Shown in pieces: positions 62,471-64,000 of a stretch of DNA of 64,000 nt (positions are counted from its first letter, which is position 1; each line of letters opens with the position of its first letter). The DNA is from an uncultured Oscillospiraceae bacterium. Lineage in GTDB: Bacteria; Bacillota; Clostridia; Oscillospirales; Ruminococcaceae. The notes beneath the pieces are model-generated. The model was not told the origin of the DNA and ran no database searches. It was given only the letters and a program-made list of their open reading frames with translations. The DNA is taken from positions 37,853 to 101,852 of the forward strand of contig CAKTCT010000005.1 in assembly GCA_934539585.1 (NCBI GenBank), written 5' to 3'. The translations under genes and the position numbers were made by a program.

Positions 62471-63913
62471 ATGACAGAGAAAGAGATTATGGAAAAGCTT
62501 CGGCAGGCATACAGCCATGGAACGCCGGAGGTTCTGGATGCTGTTCTTTCCGACTGCAAAGAGCAGAAAGGACATGTGATGATGATGACGGTAACGAAAA
62601 ACAGAAAACCGTGGGCTGCCAAGCTGGCCGGAATCGCGGCGGCGCTGTGCCTGGTGGCTGGAGGGGCCGCAGGGTTCCGGAGCTACCAGGTGAACCATCG
62701 GGTAGACGCCACGGTTTCCCTGGACGTGAACCCCAGCGTGGAAATCCAGGTCAACCGGAAGGAGCGGGTTTTGGGGGTCACGCCCCTGAACGCAGACGGG
62801 GAGGTCATTGTGGGAGAGATGGACTTTTCCGGCAGCGATCTGGAGGTGGCGGTCAACGCCATCATCGGCTCCATGCTCCAGAAGGGCTATTTAAGCGAGC
62901 TGGCGAACTCCATTCTCATCAGCGTGGACAATCCGGATTCCACCCGCGGAGCTGCGCTGCAGGAGCGCCTGACGGCAGAGGTCGACAAGCTGCTGAAAAC
63001 CGACACCTTCAGCGGTGCGGTGCTGAGTCAGACCGTGGAGAAAAACGACGATCTGAAGCAGCTGGCCCGGAAAAACGGCGTTACGGTGGGAAAGGCCCAG
63101 CTGATCCAGGCGGTTCTGGACAAAAATGGGAACCACACCTTTGAGGAGCTGGCGGAGCTGTCCATTAACGAACTGAACCTCCTGCTGCGGGGCGGCCAGG
63201 GGGATACCCGGATGGAGGCCGTGGGGACGGCCAGCGACAAGGCTTATATCGGCGAGGCCCGTGCCAGGGAGATCGCGCTGAAAAAGGCCGGGGTATCCGC
63301 CGGGAGCCTGACGGCGTATGAAATCGAGCTGGATTTCGATGACGGCGCGATGATCTATGACGTGGAGTTTACCTCCGGGAGCAGCGAGTACGATTGCGAA
63401 ATCGACGCCCTTACCGGATCGGTGGTGAAATTTGAAACGGAGACCAAGGCGGTTTCTGTTGGAGAACCTGCCGCCGTCACCGAGGCCCGTGCCAAGGAGA
63501 TCGCTCTGGCCCACGCGGGCGTGTCTGCAAAGTCCGCTTCCGGGTACAAATGCGAGCTGGATACCGACGATGGGACTGCGGTTTATGAGATCGAGTTCCT
63601 GGCGGGAGGGTATGAGTACGACTACGAAATCGACGCCGGCACAGGGGCTGTGCGGAAGGCGGAGAAGGAGGCCGGGGACGCTTCCTCTCAATCCGGGACC
63701 GCCGCCATCACCGAGGCCCGGGCCAAGGAGATCGCTCTGGCCCACGCAGGCGTGTCTGCGAAGTCCGCTGCCGGGTACAAATGCGAGCTGGATACCGACG
63801 ATGGGACTGCGGTTTATGAGATTGAGTTCCTGGCGGGAGGGTATGAGTACGACTATGAAATCGACGCCGGCACAGGGGCTGTGCGGAAGGCGGAGAAGGA
63901 ACTGGACGATTAG
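62471..63913 (+). CDS. RsgI-like anti-sigma factor with three PepSY domains
   Basis: The 480-residue bitopic membrane protein has a cytoplasmic N-terminal part (about 1-50) that should bind the sigma factor and one transmembrane helix (WAAKLAGIAAALCLVAGGAAG, about 48-68). An RsgI-type external domain follows (VSLDVNPSVEIQVNRKERV, and LNADGEV). Three PepSY domains fill about 255-480, the motifs reading ARAKEIALAHAGVSAKSA and YEIEFLAGGYEYDYEID. The last two are nearly identical. PepSY domains often bind or inhibit proteases or sense wall components. It overlaps nothing and ends 87 bp before the window edge. Confidence 0.9.
   Translation: MTEKEIMEKLRQAYSHGTPEVLDAVLSDCKEQKGHVMMMTVTKNRKPWAAKLAGIAAALCLVAGGAAGFRSYQVNHRVDATVSLDVNPSVEIQVNRKERVLGVTPLNADGEVIVGEMDFSGSDLEVAVNAIIGSMLQKGYLSELANSILISVDNPDSTRGAALQERLTAEVDKLLKTDTFSGAVLSQTVEKNDDLKQLARKNGVTVGKAQLIQAVLDKNGNHTFEELAELSINELNLLLRGGQGDTRMEAVGTASDKAYIGEARAREIALKKAGVSAGSLTAYEIELDFDDGAMIYDVEFTSGSSEYDCEIDALTGSVVKFETETKAVSVGEPAAVTEARAKEIALAHAGVSAKSASGYKCELDTDDGTAVYEIEFLAGGYEYDYEIDAGTGAVRKAEKEAGDASSQSGTAAITEARAKEIALAHAGVSAKSAAGYKCELDTDDGTAVYEIEFLAGGYEYDYEIDAGTGAVRKAEKELDD
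63473..63901 (+). repeat. Tandem duplication of a PepSY-encoding unit
   Basis: The 198 bases from 63473 recur from 63704 (period 231 bp), with only about eight differences, most of them silent. The 33-bp spacer encodes a Gly/Ser/Ala linker. The first PepSY unit (63250-63445) is much more diverged. Recent in-frame duplication or gene conversion is indicated. Confidence 0.88.
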
Positions 63914-64000
63914 GAAATCATTATTTAGGGCAACACCGCACAGAAAAAGGAGCGAGATAGTGCCAAATGTGATATAATGAAATTATGGATAAACAGATGA
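63914..64000 (+). other. Window edge: extended -10 and start of a truncated gene
   Basis: TG-A-TATAAT (63970-63978) lies seven bases before ATG 63985 (MDKQM, cut by the window end), so a transcript from it would be almost leaderless. The preceding GGGCAACACCGCACAG resembles an element end, so the left end of an insertion sequence is possible, but this cannot be shown from 87 bases. Confidence 0.3.

Overview
The window is GC-rich, densely packed DNA from a low-oxygen Firmicute, most likely a gut member of the Oscillospiraceae/Ruminococcaceae group (Clostridia). Supporting this are a type III glutamine synthetase, a glutamate synthase split into separate polypeptides, an ANTAR-type nitrogen regulator, LL-diaminopimelate aminotransferase, a PyrR-attenuated pyr operon, a DUF4364 protein, an RsgI-like anti-sigma factor and choline-binding-type cell-wall repeats. 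No tRNA, rRNA or CRISPR array was seen. The organism assignment is inference.

Region 1 (1-19212) is a nitrogen and glutamine hub. glnN runs left off the window edge. Divergent to it, one same-strand run of 15 genes encodes a split glutamate synthase (amidotransferase, FMN/ferredoxin synthase, ferredoxin, NAD(P)H-flavin oxidoreductase, GXGXG subunit) with purA inserted, then glnA, an ANTAR regulator, the glutamine-consuming enzymes PurF, CarA, GuaA and PyrG, and dapF, dapL and a PPC/DUF296 protein. It ends in a strong terminator. Both divergent promoters have 17-bp spacers, and each is followed by a leader with an intrinsic terminator that overlaps an RNA hairpin carrying the same AAAGGC hexaloop. 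This is the expected architecture of ANTAR-mediated antitermination.

Region 2 (19297-35372) holds a GH38 alpha-mannosidase gene with an apparent N-terminal frameshift, a leftward operon (SDR, SGNH lipoprotein, YfhO membrane protein, small hypothetical), a DUF4364 gene, and the pyr operon pyrR-pyrC-pyrF-[WG-repeat lipoprotein]-carB behind a PyrR attenuator. carB is thus separated from carA.

Region 3 (35381-57015) looks like a carbohydrate-utilisation locus. It contains two TIM-barrel isomerase/epimerases, an unassigned glycosidase-like protein, two FAD oxidoreductases, an AraC/YesN-type membrane regulator, a giant DUF4838-type surface protein interrupted by one in-frame TGA, and a CUT1-type sugar ABC importer (two permeases and a binding lipoprotein, no ATPase). 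It also has an array of degenerate ~130-bp tandem repeats and a multi-palindrome repeat element.

Region 4 (57016-64000) holds a ~700-bp palindrome-rich non-coding block, a marR plus heterodimeric ABC exporter operon with a visible operator, and an ECF sigma factor with an RsgI-like PepSY anti-sigma factor. The last ~90 bases lead into a further gene or element that is cut off.
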